A stretch of 47,997 nt of DNA from an uncultured Acidimicrobiales bacterium (GCA_938002965.1 CALKZY010000045.1:1-47997), one strand, 5' to 3'. Positions 24,087 through 32,374 are shown, numbered from the stretch's first letter. The notes: generated by a model not told the origin, from the letters alone. Made by a program: numbers and translations.

Positions 24087-26212
24087 GTTTCGACTGTGGG
24101 CTGACGCTCGGTCAAATCAATGGGTCCACTCAGGTCGACCGGCGGGTGTCCGGGAAACTGGATCGGTACCGGCCCGGTTGGCAATTCAGATTGGCCGGGG
24201 AGATCGAAGTCAACTTGATCGGTAGATCGAGCCAGGTCAATTACCGTTCCGTCGTCCAGCCGAATCTCGTCTTCCGCCACGGTTGGCTTCACCACCATCG
24301 ACGGCGGGGGCAGAGGTGGAGTCGTTCGTCGAGGCGTGGGCTCGCCCAGTTTGTCACCGAGATAACCGTTGTTGGGAAGCGCTAAATCTTCCAGCGATTC
24401 TTCCAGTGATTCTTCCAGTGATTCTTTCGGTGATTCTTTCGGTGCGAACTCAGAAGAGTCATGTTCTTCCGCCGGGGGCTGATCGGGCCAGTCCCACGGT
24501 TCTCTGGCTCCGGGTTCGCTGGTTGACGGCTCCGGAGGGGCGGACTCCGGAACAGGGGGTGGAATGGAAGGCACACTGCGTTGCGGCGTCTCGACCGGAG
24601 GTTGCTCCTCCGCTGGTGGACCGGTGACCATCAAACATTGATCCGGGTGTGGCGGCTCAAAGTGAGCCAACGGCGCGTCCTGTTGATCAGTAACAGCCTG
24701 AACCTCAACGTCCGGTGGCCGCTCAAAGTGAACTGACGGTTCATCCGAAACCCGAGCGACTTTCTCGGCAGGTTCATCCAAGTAGTCAAAATTTGGTTCC
24801 CGACTATCAGGCGTCTCCCGGTACTGTTGCATCGGCTGTTCAGACGGGAGCGGGGCTTGAAGAAGACCAGATTCGGGCTGACGAGGTGCCGCGTCTACCG
24901 GCCTGGCGTGGGCTGGCGCAACCGCAGGTAGGGCCAGCACGAATCGTGTTCCCTCCTGAAACTCGGTATAGAGCATCAGGCGACCATGGTTCTGTTCAGC
25001 CAACGCCTGAGCCCGGCTCAAGCCGATGCCCTGGCCGTCGGGATGGGTGGAGTGACCTCGACGGAAAATGCGGCCCGGCTGCAAATCAGCCGAACGCACT
25101 CCTGCGTCGGTCACACTCACCCAAATCCAGCCGTCCTGCTCTCCGGCTTCAAGCCGGATCGGGGCACGTCCGTGCCGCTGAGCGTTGGACAGCAGGTTGT
25201 CGACGACGGAGAGCAGCTCGCTCTCCTCACCTCGCACGATCACTGACGCTGGAAGCCGAACATCGACCATCAAGCCACTTGGACGCCGGGCCTGAGCCAG
25301 ATCTCGAAGACCGGGTACCAGGTCGAAGTTGCTCGGCCCACGCCTGGGCCGCACGGTGAGTTGACGGAGAAGGGCGGCCTCGGTGCGCAGCGGGCCCGCC
25401 ATGTCGGAGTCCGACGAGCCAATGGCGGCTTCGATCGACAGCAGACCGCTGCGCAGGTCGTGCAGGACGTCCTCGGCCCGGGCGATCTCAGCTTCGGTCT
25501 TCGCCTTGGCCGAAAGCAGCTCTTCCATGGACTGTCGCCGGACCGCCTCAATCTCGACCAAGGACCCGTACAAGCAGGCCAACCCGGCCAGAATCATCAT
25601 CATTGACAGCGAGACGGTTCGCGCCGCGGCGGCGTCCATCCGTACGAGCACCGCGGCACCGGCGACGCCCATCGAGCCCAGACCGCAATACACACCAAGC
25701 CATCGAGTGTTTCGCGTTGCCTCCAACAGCAGGCATCCGGCGATAGCCACCGAGGCGATCACTACCACCAACGTCACCGACGGCGAAAGGGCGGCCGCCG
25801 ACGGCTGGCCACCGGAGAACAGGCCCCAGCTCCACCACGCTCCAGGGCCGACGAGCAGCGCAGCAATCGGAACCATGGCCGGGGAACGAGTGGTGACCGC
25901 CCGGTACAAGATGGCGCAAGCCGCCAAGACAAAGACGGTCGAACCGACAATGCCAAACCGATTGATCAGCGTCAGATCGTTGGTGGTGACAACCGAAGTG
26001 GCGCCGGGCTGAAGGTAGGTGGCAGCGCCGGTTCCGACCAAGGCAATGAAAAAGCCAAGGAACGGAAGGCTGATGGGTCGGCGCAAGTACAACTCGTTAC
26101 CGGCAGCAACGGGTCGAGCCGAAACCAGCTGCAAGCGACTTCGCGGCGCTGAGGGTGGCGCGGCCAACCCTGCAGTCGCGGTCGGGTAGGCGGAGCTGTT
26201 CAGCTCGATCAC
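24080..26212 (-). CDS. Membrane histidine kinase with long disordered C-terminal tail
   Basis: A 710-residue kinase. Residues 48-220 carry about six to seven hydrophobic helices. The dimerisation box holds phosphoacceptor H251 in LHDLRSGLLSIE, and the ATPase domain runs to about 430 (N box DNLLSNAQRHG, G2 box GQGIGLSRAQ). Unusually the ATPase domain is not the end: about 270 further residues, rich in Pro, Glu and Ser and with no predicted fold, follow. They include five ESLE/ESPK four-residue repeats encoded by 12-base tandem units at about 24387-24443. The downstream gene is its likely regulator. It diverges from the flp gene. Confidence 0.88.
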   Translation of the reverse strand: MIELNSSAYPTATAGLAAPPSAPRSRLQLVSARPVAAGNELYLRRPISLPFLGFFIALVGTGAATYLQPGATSVVTTNDLTLINRFGIVGSTVFVLAACAILYRAVTTRSPAMVPIAALLVGPGAWWSWGLFSGGQPSAAALSPSVTLVVVIASVAIAGCLLLEATRNTRWLGVYCGLGSMGVAGAAVLVRMDAAAARTVSLSMMMILAGLACLYGSLVEIEAVRRQSMEELLSAKAKTEAEIARAEDVLHDLRSGLLSIEAAIGSSDSDMAGPLRTEAALLRQLTVRPRRGPSNFDLVPGLRDLAQARRPSGLMVDVRLPASVIVRGEESELLSVVDNLLSNAQRHGRAPIRLEAGEQDGWIWVSVTDAGVRSADLQPGRIFRRGHSTHPDGQGIGLSRAQALAEQNHGRLMLYTEFQEGTRFVLALPAVAPAHARPVDAAPRQPESGLLQAPLPSEQPMQQYRETPDSREPNFDYLDEPAEKVARVSDEPSVHFERPPDVEVQAVTDQQDAPLAHFEPPHPDQCLMVTGPPAEEQPPVETPQRSVPSIPPPVPESAPPEPSTSEPGAREPWDWPDQPPAEEHDSSEFAPKESPKESLEESLEESLEDLALPNNGYLGDKLGEPTPRRTTPPLPPPSMVVKPTVAEDEIRLDDGTVIDLARSTDQVDFDLPGQSELPTGPVPIQFPGHPPVDLSGPIDLTERQPTVETW
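24387..24443. repeat. 12-base tandem repeat inside the histidine-kinase gene
   Basis: Five near-identical 12-base units (TTCCAGTGATTC type, then TTTCGGTGATTC type on the plus strand) encode Glu-Ser-Leu-Glu or Glu-Ser-Pro-Lys blocks in the tail of the kinase. The unit length keeps the frame. Recent slippage is the likely origin. Confidence 0.75.
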
Positions 26213-26487
26213 GGGCGGCGGTCCCCTCTAATTGGCCCCACGGCGGTTGGGTTACTGCACCATTCAACTGAACGGCATCGCGGACCCAGCGGAGTCTCCT
26301 TTAACCGTATAAAGCTCCATGTCGCATGGCCGTAGGCAAATCTTCCGCCAGCAACCGCTTTACCCCATTTAGGGGATTTAGCTTCGGCCACGATCGTCCA
26401 TGATGCATCCCAGGCGACTCAAACCCTGTTCCCCCCCCCGTGTTGCTGTTTCGCCTTCGAGGGAAAACAAATCAAGGAGTGAATCCA
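26213..26487. promoter_or_regulatory. Divergent promoter region of the Tad locus with a nine-base poly-C tract
   Basis: This 275-base gap separates the histidine-kinase start from the flp start and must hold both promoters. A run of nine C lies at 26431-26439, about 50 bases upstream of flp. A small inverted repeat (CCCC/GGGG around ATTTA) lies at 26363-26375. An AAGGAG ribosome site stands just before flp. I do not recognise a riboswitch or a confident sigma-factor site. Confidence 0.5.
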
Positions 26488-26703
26488 ATGAACAAGACCA
26501 TCACCGCTGCATACCTTTACGCCACTGGACGCCTGCGATCGCTGGCAGAAGACGAGCGCGGAGCCGGCATGGCCGAGTACACCCTGCTTCTCGCGCTGGT
26601 TGCCATCGCTCTGGTGGCATTCTTTACCGGACTGGCCAACGCAATTGGCGTGGCCTTGAACAAGGTCATCACTGAGCTTGGTGGCACGGCGGTAAGCAAC
26701 TAG
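26488..26703 (+). CDS. flp: Flp-type major pilin
   Basis: A 71-residue prepilin. The leader ends at EDERGAGMAEYTLLLALVAI, giving the class IVb cleavage motif with the conserved Glu-Tyr pair, followed by one hydrophobic helix and a short Asn/Gly-rich tail. This is the usual size of Flp, the main subunit of Tad pili. The frame opens upstream at 26440, but ATG 26488 is chosen because of the AAGGAG site and correct leader. A strong hairpin follows the gene, so flp may be expressed more than the assembly genes downstream. Confidence 0.92.
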   Translation: MNKTITAAYLYATGRLRSLAEDERGAGMAEYTLLLALVAIALVAFFTGLANAIGVALNKVITELGGTAVSN

Positions 26704-26723
26704 ACGTTTCGAACGAAGTTCGT

Positions 26724-26760
26724 ATCGTGGGTTGAGTGCCATACGCATTCAACCCACGAT
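26724..26760 (+). terminator. Strong hairpin after flp (partial terminator)
   Basis: ATCGTGGGTTGA at 26724 pairs with TCAACCCACGAT at 26749. The stem extends inward through one G-T wobble to about 16 pairs with a five-base loop. It is followed by TGCGTTTTGGGG, a weak T run. Position after the pilin and before tadE suggests partial termination or mRNA protection. Confidence 0.75.
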
Positions 26761-26908
26761 TGCGTTTTGGGGGAATCTGCCTCCTTCGCATCACTGGTCA
26801 ATTTGTTACCATCGTCGTTGCCCTAGCTCTAGTTGTGCGTGTGCGCTCGACTAGAACCGCCGCAAATAGCCGAAGCTCGCCCGCTTCGGCAGTGAGGGAT
26901 CAAGCCAA

Positions 26909-27352
26909 ATGTTTTTTGGCGTACCGTTGTGCAGCCTGCCCAAGAACCGACGCCGACCTCCGGTGCCGTCATGTCGCAGTGAGCGAGGCGCGTCGATGGC
27001 CGAGTTCGCCCTGATCGCACCATTGCTGATCACCTTGCTGTTCGGCATCATCGAGTTCGGCATTGCTTTCAACCGGGCACAGGCGGTTGAGGCTGCAGCC
27101 CGCGAGGGTGCCCGGCTGGCATCACTGTCAACCACGACCTTCGGCGACGTTCAGACCAGAGTTGACGAGGCCCTGGTCGGGATCCCAATGGACGGACCGG
27201 TGACGGTTACCGTCACCCCCACCGGGTGCCTAGGGCGCGAAGGCGAAGCGGTTACCGTCGTGGTGACTACCGACCACAACGTCAGCGTCCCCCTGGTTCT
27301 CAACAGCAATGTTCCGTTGACTGGTCAGGCCGTCTTCAGGTGCGAGGCATGA
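26909..27352 (+). CDS. TadE-like pilus assembly protein
   Basis: A 147-residue protein: a basic leader, then SERGASMAEFALIAPLLITL with the pilin-type site, helix IIEFGIAFNRAQAVEAAARE, and a short beta-rich external domain ending in two Cys. This is textbook TadE. The start is less certain: ATG 26909 has no strong ribosome site and lies inside an AT-rich stretch, and no nearer start precedes the leader. It overlaps tadG by ATGA. It sits 148 bases past the flp hairpin. Confidence 0.85.
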   Translation: MFFGVPLCSLPKNRRRPPVPSCRSERGASMAEFALIAPLLITLLFGIIEFGIAFNRAQAVEAAAREGARLASLSTTTFGDVQTRVDEALVGIPMDGPVTVTVTPTGCLGREGEAVTVVVTTDHNVSVPLVLNSNVPLTGQAVFRCEA

Positions 27353-28362
27353 GTCACACCGCCGGCCAACCATTGACTGACGACAGTGGCATCTCCATGC
27401 CGCTGGTAGCGATGGCCATGACGATGATGTTGGGCATGTCGGCGCTGGTCATCGACCTCGGGAATGGCTGGCGGACCCGCAGAGCCATCATCCCCGCCAC
27501 CGACGCCGCCGCCTTAGCCGCGGCCCAAGACTACGTAAACGGGATCGACGGGTGTGCCGCGGTGGCTACTACCTACCTGGTCAACAACGAAGCAGCGGCC
27601 ACCTTGGACGGCTGCACCAAGGTCGACTACAGCTCCGACCGCGGCCGGGTAACCGTTACTGCCTCCCACAACGTCGAGACGTGGTTCGCCCCGGTGCTCG
27701 GGATCGGCGACTACACGGTCTCCTCAGCCTCGACGGCGACGTGGGGACCCCCTCTTGCCGCCACCGGGCTACGACCCATCGGGTTGTGTCTAGACGGGTC
27801 AGCCGTTCTCCAGGCTGCCATTGCCTCGGCGACTGCGTCGACCATCACCATCACCTACGACAAAGACCAACCGAACACCTGTGGAGGCGGCACTATCCCC
27901 GGCAACTGGGGAACCATCGACTTCGACGGTGGAGCCAACTCCAACAGCGATACCAAAGACTGGATAAACAACGGCTATCCCGACAGCGTCTTTTTCGACA
28001 ACCACCCGGTAACCAGCTGCGTGAGCGAGCCTCACTGCTACGAAGGCGACACCGGAGCCATCGCCGGCATCCAAGGCGAACTTACAGCGTTGATGAACAG
28101 CGGAGTCTTCTTCAGCCTGCCGGTCTTCAACTTCGCCGAGAATCCGGGAGGCAACGCCCAGTTTCACCTGGCCGGTGTGGTCCGAGTGCAGTTGGTCGAC
28201 TTCAAAGTCAACGGAGCCGAAGCCAACCGGTTCTTCACCTTCAACATCGAGCCGGGACTCATAACTGGCGTTTGCTGCGACGGCGGCGGAGGGGCATCCG
28301 GCGTCAAGGTGATCGCGCTGTGCGGGGTGGACCCCAATCAGTTCGCTGCCTGCGATCCCTAA
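27349..28362 (+). CDS. TadG-like pilus assembly protein
   Basis: A 337-residue protein. The N-terminus (DDSGISMPLVAMAMTMMLG, then SALVIDLGNGWRTRRAIIPA and TDAAALAAAQDYVNG) is the TadG/TadE-like anchor with its conserved TDAAALAAA helix. The exported part has about a dozen Cys and alternating strands but no MIDAS motif. ATG 27349 overlaps the tadE stop. TadG is a surface or periplasm-facing anchor in Tad systems; in this lineage the role is inferred from synteny. Confidence 0.85.
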   Translation: MSHTAGQPLTDDSGISMPLVAMAMTMMLGMSALVIDLGNGWRTRRAIIPATDAAALAAAQDYVNGIDGCAAVATTYLVNNEAAATLDGCTKVDYSSDRGRVTVTASHNVETWFAPVLGIGDYTVSSASTATWGPPLAATGLRPIGLCLDGSAVLQAAIASATASTITITYDKDQPNTCGGGTIPGNWGTIDFDGGANSNSDTKDWINNGYPDSVFFDNHPVTSCVSEPHCYEGDTGAIAGIQGELTALMNSGVFFSLPVFNFAENPGGNAQFHLAGVVRVQLVDFKVNGAEANRFFTFNIEPGLITGVCCDGGGGASGVKVIALCGVDPNQFAACDP

Positions 28363-28371
28363 CGAGCCGGG

Positions 28372-28404
28372 CAACACCAAGTCAACGCCAAGTCAACACC
28401 AAGT
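28372..28404. repeat. Three 11-base tandem repeats
   Basis: CAACACCAAGT, CAACGCCAAGT and CAACACCAAGT stand in direct succession in the gap between tadG and cpaB. No frame or secondary structure use is visible. Confidence 0.8.
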
Positions 28405-28493
28405 AGCGGCAAGAGGTCAGCGGCAAGGAAATCTGGCGGAACGTTGAACGCAGTCAAGCGTTCAAGAGCGGAACACACGAAACGGGGAACAAC

Positions 28494-29630
28494 ATGACAA
28501 GACGGATTCTGGGAATCATGGCTGCCGCCATCCTGGCCCTCGTCGGCACGGTCTCACTGGTCGGCTTCGTCGCCGGGGCCGAGGAACGAGCGCTTGAAGG
28601 CGAGCAGCTGATGGAGGTCTACGTGGTCTCCGAACCTATTCCAGCGGGCACCACCGGGGCCGAAGTGGATGAACGTATCGCCGTCGAAGAAGTGCCGATC
28701 AAAGTTCGAGCACTTGATGCCGTCGACAACCTGGTCTCGTTGGCTGACCGGGTTGCCGCCGTCGATCTCCAGCCCGGTGAACAACTACTGGACAGCCGAT
28801 TCATTGAGATCTCCGAATTCACCGACCGCGAAATCGGCGTTCAGGTTCCCGATGACATGTTGGAAGTGACCGTGCCGCTCGATCCGCACCGAGCCATCGG
28901 CGGCCTACTCGAACCGGGACAGACTGTCGCAGTGCTGGCCTCGTTCGACGAGAGCGAGCAGGCGGCGGGCCTGGTCGAAGTGAACGGCCAGGAGGTGGCC
29001 CTCCCGCAGACCGTGGCCGATGAGTCCGAACAGTCGTACCCCGCCTCCACCGATCTTCTGTTGCGCAAGGCCTTGGTCAGTGCCGTCCAAGACACCCGGG
29101 CCTCGGCAGGATTCGGCGACGAAGACGAAGAAAACAGTCGTCTCAACACCGCCCCGGAAGGGCAACTGCTGGTGACCCTGGCCCTCGATCCGGCCAACGT
29201 CGAGCGGGTCGTATTCGCTGCAGAGCAGGGTCGACTCTGGTTCGCCATCGAACGGGAAACGGTGCCGGAGGTAGACGACGCCATTCGCACCAGAGGCAAT
29301 GTCTACGACGACCCGGAGGAAATCGAAGACCTCGACGAACTCGATCCGCTCCGTCGCCTCAGCACCGGCAGTGATACCAACAACAGTGACACGAACAACA
29401 GTGACGCCAACGACAGTGACACCAACGACAGTGACACCAACGACAGTGACACCAACGACAGTGACACCAACGACAGTGACACCAACGACAGTGACACCAA
29501 CAACAGTGATACCAACAACAGTGACACGAACAACAGTGACGCCAACGACAGTGACACCAACGACGAGACTGATGGTGAAGAAGCGAACGCTACTTCACCC
29601 GGCCTGGCCACCACCGGGAGCAGGCCGTGA
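28494..29630 (+). CDS. cpaB: CpaB/RcpC pilus assembly protein with a pentapeptide-repeat tail
   Basis: A 378-residue protein. An N-terminal membrane helix (ILGIMAAAILALVGTVSLVG) is followed by an SAF domain at about 40-105 (VYVVSEPIPAGTTGAEVD, LQPGEQLLDSRF) and an RcpC/CpaB domain to about 260 (VTVPLDPHRAIGGLLEPGQT). In diderm systems CpaB helps the outer-membrane secretin, but in actinobacteria it supports pilus assembly at the envelope. Residues 293-357 are 13 five-residue units of the type S-D-T-N-D/N, followed by a short acidic tail. The stop overlaps the cpaE GTG (29627-29630). Confidence 0.88.
   Translation: MTRRILGIMAAAILALVGTVSLVGFVAGAEERALEGEQLMEVYVVSEPIPAGTTGAEVDERIAVEEVPIKVRALDAVDNLVSLADRVAAVDLQPGEQLLDSRFIEISEFTDREIGVQVPDDMLEVTVPLDPHRAIGGLLEPGQTVAVLASFDESEQAAGLVEVNGQEVALPQTVADESEQSYPASTDLLLRKALVSAVQDTRASAGFGDEDEENSRLNTAPEGQLLVTLALDPANVERVVFAAEQGRLWFAIERETVPEVDDAIRTRGNVYDDPEEIEDLDELDPLRRLSTGSDTNNSDTNNSDANDSDTNDSDTNDSDTNDSDTNDSDTNDSDTNNSDTNNSDTNNSDANDSDTNDETDGEEANATSPGLATTGSRP
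29370..29564. repeat. 15-base minisatellite in cpaB, 13 units
   Basis: The unit AGTGACACCAACGAC repeats 13 times with few changes. A higher-order block (two Asn-Asn units, a unit with Ala, then Asp units) occurs at both ends, implying block duplication as well as single-unit slippage. All units are in frame. Confidence 0.9.
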
Positions 29631-30442
29631 GCGGCATCACCATCTTGTCGTCCAATCGGTCATTGGAGGCCACCTTCGTCTCGATGTACGGAAAGGACCT
29701 GGCCATTCGGCGAGTCTGGTCCGACCAATGGCGAGACCCAAGCGAAATGACACTGGACGTCTGCGCCGCCGACCCCGAGCTATTGATAGTCGGCAGTGAT
29801 CTCTCGGCCGACATGGCCCGGTTCGTGGTCTGGGAGGTCGACCGAAGGTTCCGAGGTGTCACCACCGTGGTACTGGTTCACGACGTGGACATCGACCACA
29901 CCATGGACCTTCTTCGACTCGGAGCCCGCGACGTTCAGTTGGAAGACCCGTCGCTCGATCGCTTTAAGGCGAACCTCGATCCGGTTGTGCAACTGGCCCG
30001 AGACCGACACACCCAGTCAAAAGAACCGGAGACCGGAGAGCTGCGCCGTCGGGTGATCACCACGCTCAGCCCAAAGGGCGGGACCGGGAAGACCACCGTG
30101 TCAACTAACCTGGCCGTCGGCCTGGCTCGACGCATGCCCAACCAGGTCCTGCTACTCGACCTTGATCTGCAATTCGGCGACTGTTCCTCAGCGCTGGGGG
30201 TGCGACCCGAGCATTCACTACTCAACGCGGTGAAGTCGACCACGTTCGACCGCACGGCACTCAAAGTCTTTCTCGCCCAACACGAATCCGGGCTGCTGAT
30301 GCTGGCCCCGAACGTGTTAGTGGGGCCGGACCAGGCCTCGCCTATGCCCGGACGTTCTTCGACGCAAGGGCCGAAGTTGGACAAGGCGGGGCCAGCGATC
30401 GCTCAGTCGCCGAAGACGGCCCGGCGCGAGTGCTCAACGTGA
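29627..30442 (+). CDS. CpaE/TadZ ATPase, C-terminally truncated
   Basis: A 271-residue frame starting with GTG inside the cpaB stop. Residues 1-125 are a receiver-like domain with degenerate acidic site (LLIVGSDLS). The MinD/ParA domain follows with Walker A SPKGGTGKTTVS and the LLLDLDLQFGD strand. After about residue 226 (GLLMLAP) the sequence stops looking like CpaE and becomes Pro/Gly/Ser-rich without family features, ending in the next gene. Normal CpaE is about 350-450 residues, so roughly the last third is missing. CpaE localises the Tad machine at the pole or surface. Confidence 0.7.
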   Translation: MSGITILSSNRSLEATFVSMYGKDLAIRRVWSDQWRDPSEMTLDVCAADPELLIVGSDLSADMARFVVWEVDRRFRGVTTVVLVHDVDIDHTMDLLRLGARDVQLEDPSLDRFKANLDPVVQLARDRHTQSKEPETGELRRRVITTLSPKGGTGKTTVSTNLAVGLARRMPNQVLLLDLDLQFGDCSSALGVRPEHSLLNAVKSTTFDRTALKVFLAQHESGLLMLAPNVLVGPDQASPMPGRSSTQGPKLDKAGPAIAQSPKTARRECST

Positions 30443-31416
30443 CCGAAGCCGTGGTGCTCGGGGCGGTCGACGTTCGAGTCCCCGGCGTTCTCGGCTCGTC
30501 GCTGATGCTGCCCATCGGCGCCGCTGCCGCCTTCGCAGCGTTGCTACTCCTCGGAGTCATGATGTTGAATCCGGTCGTCGACGTCCGGCTTGAAGCCGCC
30601 AGCGGCGCCGACCGAGTCACCGGGGTTAGCCGGCGACTAGCAGCGGTCGCCGAGCGAATCGTGAAGCGGCGAGACCAAAGCGGCCGACTCGACCGAGCAC
30701 TGGACGCAGCCGGGATCAACCTCCGACCAGGAGAGTTCCTTCTAATGGTGGTTACTGCCATCGTGATCGGGGCTCTCGTCGTATCAGTGTTGTCAGGCTT
30801 CTTCGCCGGCCTGATGGTGGCACTGTTGGGTGTGGGTATTGCCGCCATCTATCTGAATGGACGCGCCGGGAAACGGCGGGCGAACTTCGCCGACCAGCTG
30901 ACCGACACGTTGACCATCATGACCGGCAGTCTCCGAGCCGGCCGAGGCCTTCCTCAAGCCATGGAGTTGGTAGCGGCTGAAGCCTCAACGCCGACTTCCG
31001 ACGAGTTCCGCCGCATCGTCTACGAGACCCGAGTGGGTCGAGACATGACCGAGTCCATGGCCGAGGTGGCAAAGAGGATGCACTGCCAGGACTTCGAATG
31101 GGTCACCCGAGCCGTCGACATCAACCGTGAACTAGGTGGAGATCTCATCGAAGTACTGGAGAACGTGGCCGACACGATCCGATCCCGCCAACGGGTCAGT
31201 CGTATGGTGCGCTCGCTCTCAGCCGAAGGCCGGGCCTCCGGCTGGGTCATGCTTTCTCTGCCCGTCCTCATGTACTGGTTCATGTTGTGGCGTACACCAG
31301 ACAGCGCGGGGTTGATGCTCAGCCACCCTCTAGGGCGAATCATGATGTTGGCGGCCGCCGGAGGCATGGTCGCCGGCTACTTCTGGATTCGCAAACTCGT
31401 GGACCTTCGCTACTGA
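30430..31416 (+). CDS. tadB: TadB inner-membrane platform protein (T2SSF family)
   Basis: A 328-residue protein with a T2SSF domain at about 160-290 (LTDTLTIMTGSLRAGRGLPQ, then VTRAVDINRELGGDLIEVLE) and helices at each side. Two more helices lie near the N-terminus. Coordinates use GTG 30430, but the frame is open much further upstream (at least to about 30320), and residues such as GLAYARTFFDARAEVGQ read like the end of another domain. In some actinobacteria TadB carries an upstream von Willebrand-like part, and that could be the lost piece. It overlaps truncated cpaE by 13 bases. Confidence 0.82.
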   Translation: MLNVTEAVVLGAVDVRVPGVLGSSLMLPIGAAAAFAALLLLGVMMLNPVVDVRLEAASGADRVTGVSRRLAAVAERIVKRRDQSGRLDRALDAAGINLRPGEFLLMVVTAIVIGALVVSVLSGFFAGLMVALLGVGIAAIYLNGRAGKRRANFADQLTDTLTIMTGSLRAGRGLPQAMELVAAEASTPTSDEFRRIVYETRVGRDMTESMAEVAKRMHCQDFEWVTRAVDINRELGGDLIEVLENVADTIRSRQRVSRMVRSLSAEGRASGWVMLSLPVLMYWFMLWRTPDSAGLMLSHPLGRIMMLAAAGGMVAGYFWIRKLVDLRY

Positions 31417-31455
31417 TGGTCCGCAACAACGAACGCCTTCAAGGACGGTGAGAAG

Positions 31456-32367
31456 ATGCCAATGATCGTATGGATGGGGGCAATCGCCCTAGCCAGTTCA
31501 CTACCGGTAGCCTGGTGGGCGGTTGCCGCCGACCGGTCGCTCAACCGACGAGTCAACCAGAACCTCGTCGGCTACCAACCGACCATGCGCGAAGCTGTAC
31601 TCGATCACCGGGCCGGAGATCGGTTCGTGGGCCCCGTGGCCAAACAGATCGGTTCACGACTGGTGCGCTACACGCCTGCCGGCTGGATGGAAGGCCGAGC
31701 GACGGCCATCGCCAAAGCCGGTTGGACCGGACGGGTCACCCCAGAACAGGTGCTCGGAGTGAAGATCCTGCTGCCGCTGACCGTGGCAGGCTACGGCGCC
31801 CTTCGCCTACTGGGATCGGGCAGCGGCCCATCGCTTCGAGGAGTGCTCATGACAGTGGGAGTGGTGGGAGCAAGCTTCATGATTCCCGACCTATTCATAC
31901 GAGCCAAAGCCGATCGGCGGGCAGAAGACATCACAATTCTGCTGCCCGACGTTCTCGACCAACTCACCATCTCAGTGGAAGCCGGCTTAGGTTTCGAGGC
32001 CGCCCTTTCCCGCATCACCGAGACCGAGAGTCACGCCCTGGCCGAGGAGTTCGGCCGAATGCTCCAAGACGTCCGCCTGGGCACATCTCGGCGCGATGCG
32101 CTGGAAGCAATGGCCCACCGCTCCCAGGTCGACGACCTCCGATCAGTCGTACTCACCCTGCGACAGGCTGAAGCTCTGGGCGTCCCGCTGGCCAAGTCGC
32201 TACGGGACGTGGCAGGCGAAATGCGGGAAAAACGAAAGTTCAGAGCCGAGGAGAAGGCCAACAAGCTCCCGATCAAGATGATCTTCCCGCTCGGCCTCTG
32301 CATTCTGCCGGCGTTGTTCATCGTCATCCTTGGGCCCGCCGTCATCCAGTTCACCGAGATGTTCTAG
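31456..32367 (+). CDS. tadC: TadC inner-membrane platform protein (T2SSF family)
   Basis: A 303-residue T2SSF protein with helices near the start, at about 105-150 and at the C-terminus. The domain core LPDVLDQLTISVEAGLGFEA is the TadC pattern, followed by FGRMLQDVRLGTSRRDALEA. AAGGACGGTGAGAAG precedes ATG 31456 as ribosome site. TadB and TadC together form the platform that the motor ATPase drives. The gene is intact, in contrast to the break upstream. The RecA-type ATPase gene follows after seven bases. Confidence 0.9.
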   Translation: MPMIVWMGAIALASSLPVAWWAVAADRSLNRRVNQNLVGYQPTMREAVLDHRAGDRFVGPVAKQIGSRLVRYTPAGWMEGRATAIAKAGWTGRVTPEQVLGVKILLPLTVAGYGALRLLGSGSGPSLRGVLMTVGVVGASFMIPDLFIRAKADRRAEDITILLPDVLDQLTISVEAGLGFEAALSRITETESHALAEEFGRMLQDVRLGTSRRDALEAMAHRSQVDDLRSVVLTLRQAEALGVPLAKSLRDVAGEMREKRKFRAEEKANKLPIKMIFPLGLCILPALFIVILGPAVIQFTEMF

Positions 32368-32374
32368 GAACCAC

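Noticed and set aside
26213..26487. Cyclic-di-GMP riboswitch in the Tad promoter region
   Set aside because: Some GGCAAA-like fragments occur on the plus strand, but the conserved core and stem arrangement I expect are missing.
29303..29614. Antisense frame with repeated Leu/Val/Ser hydrophobic units
   Set aside because: It is the complement of the cpaB minisatellite; the repeat creates an open frame by itself.
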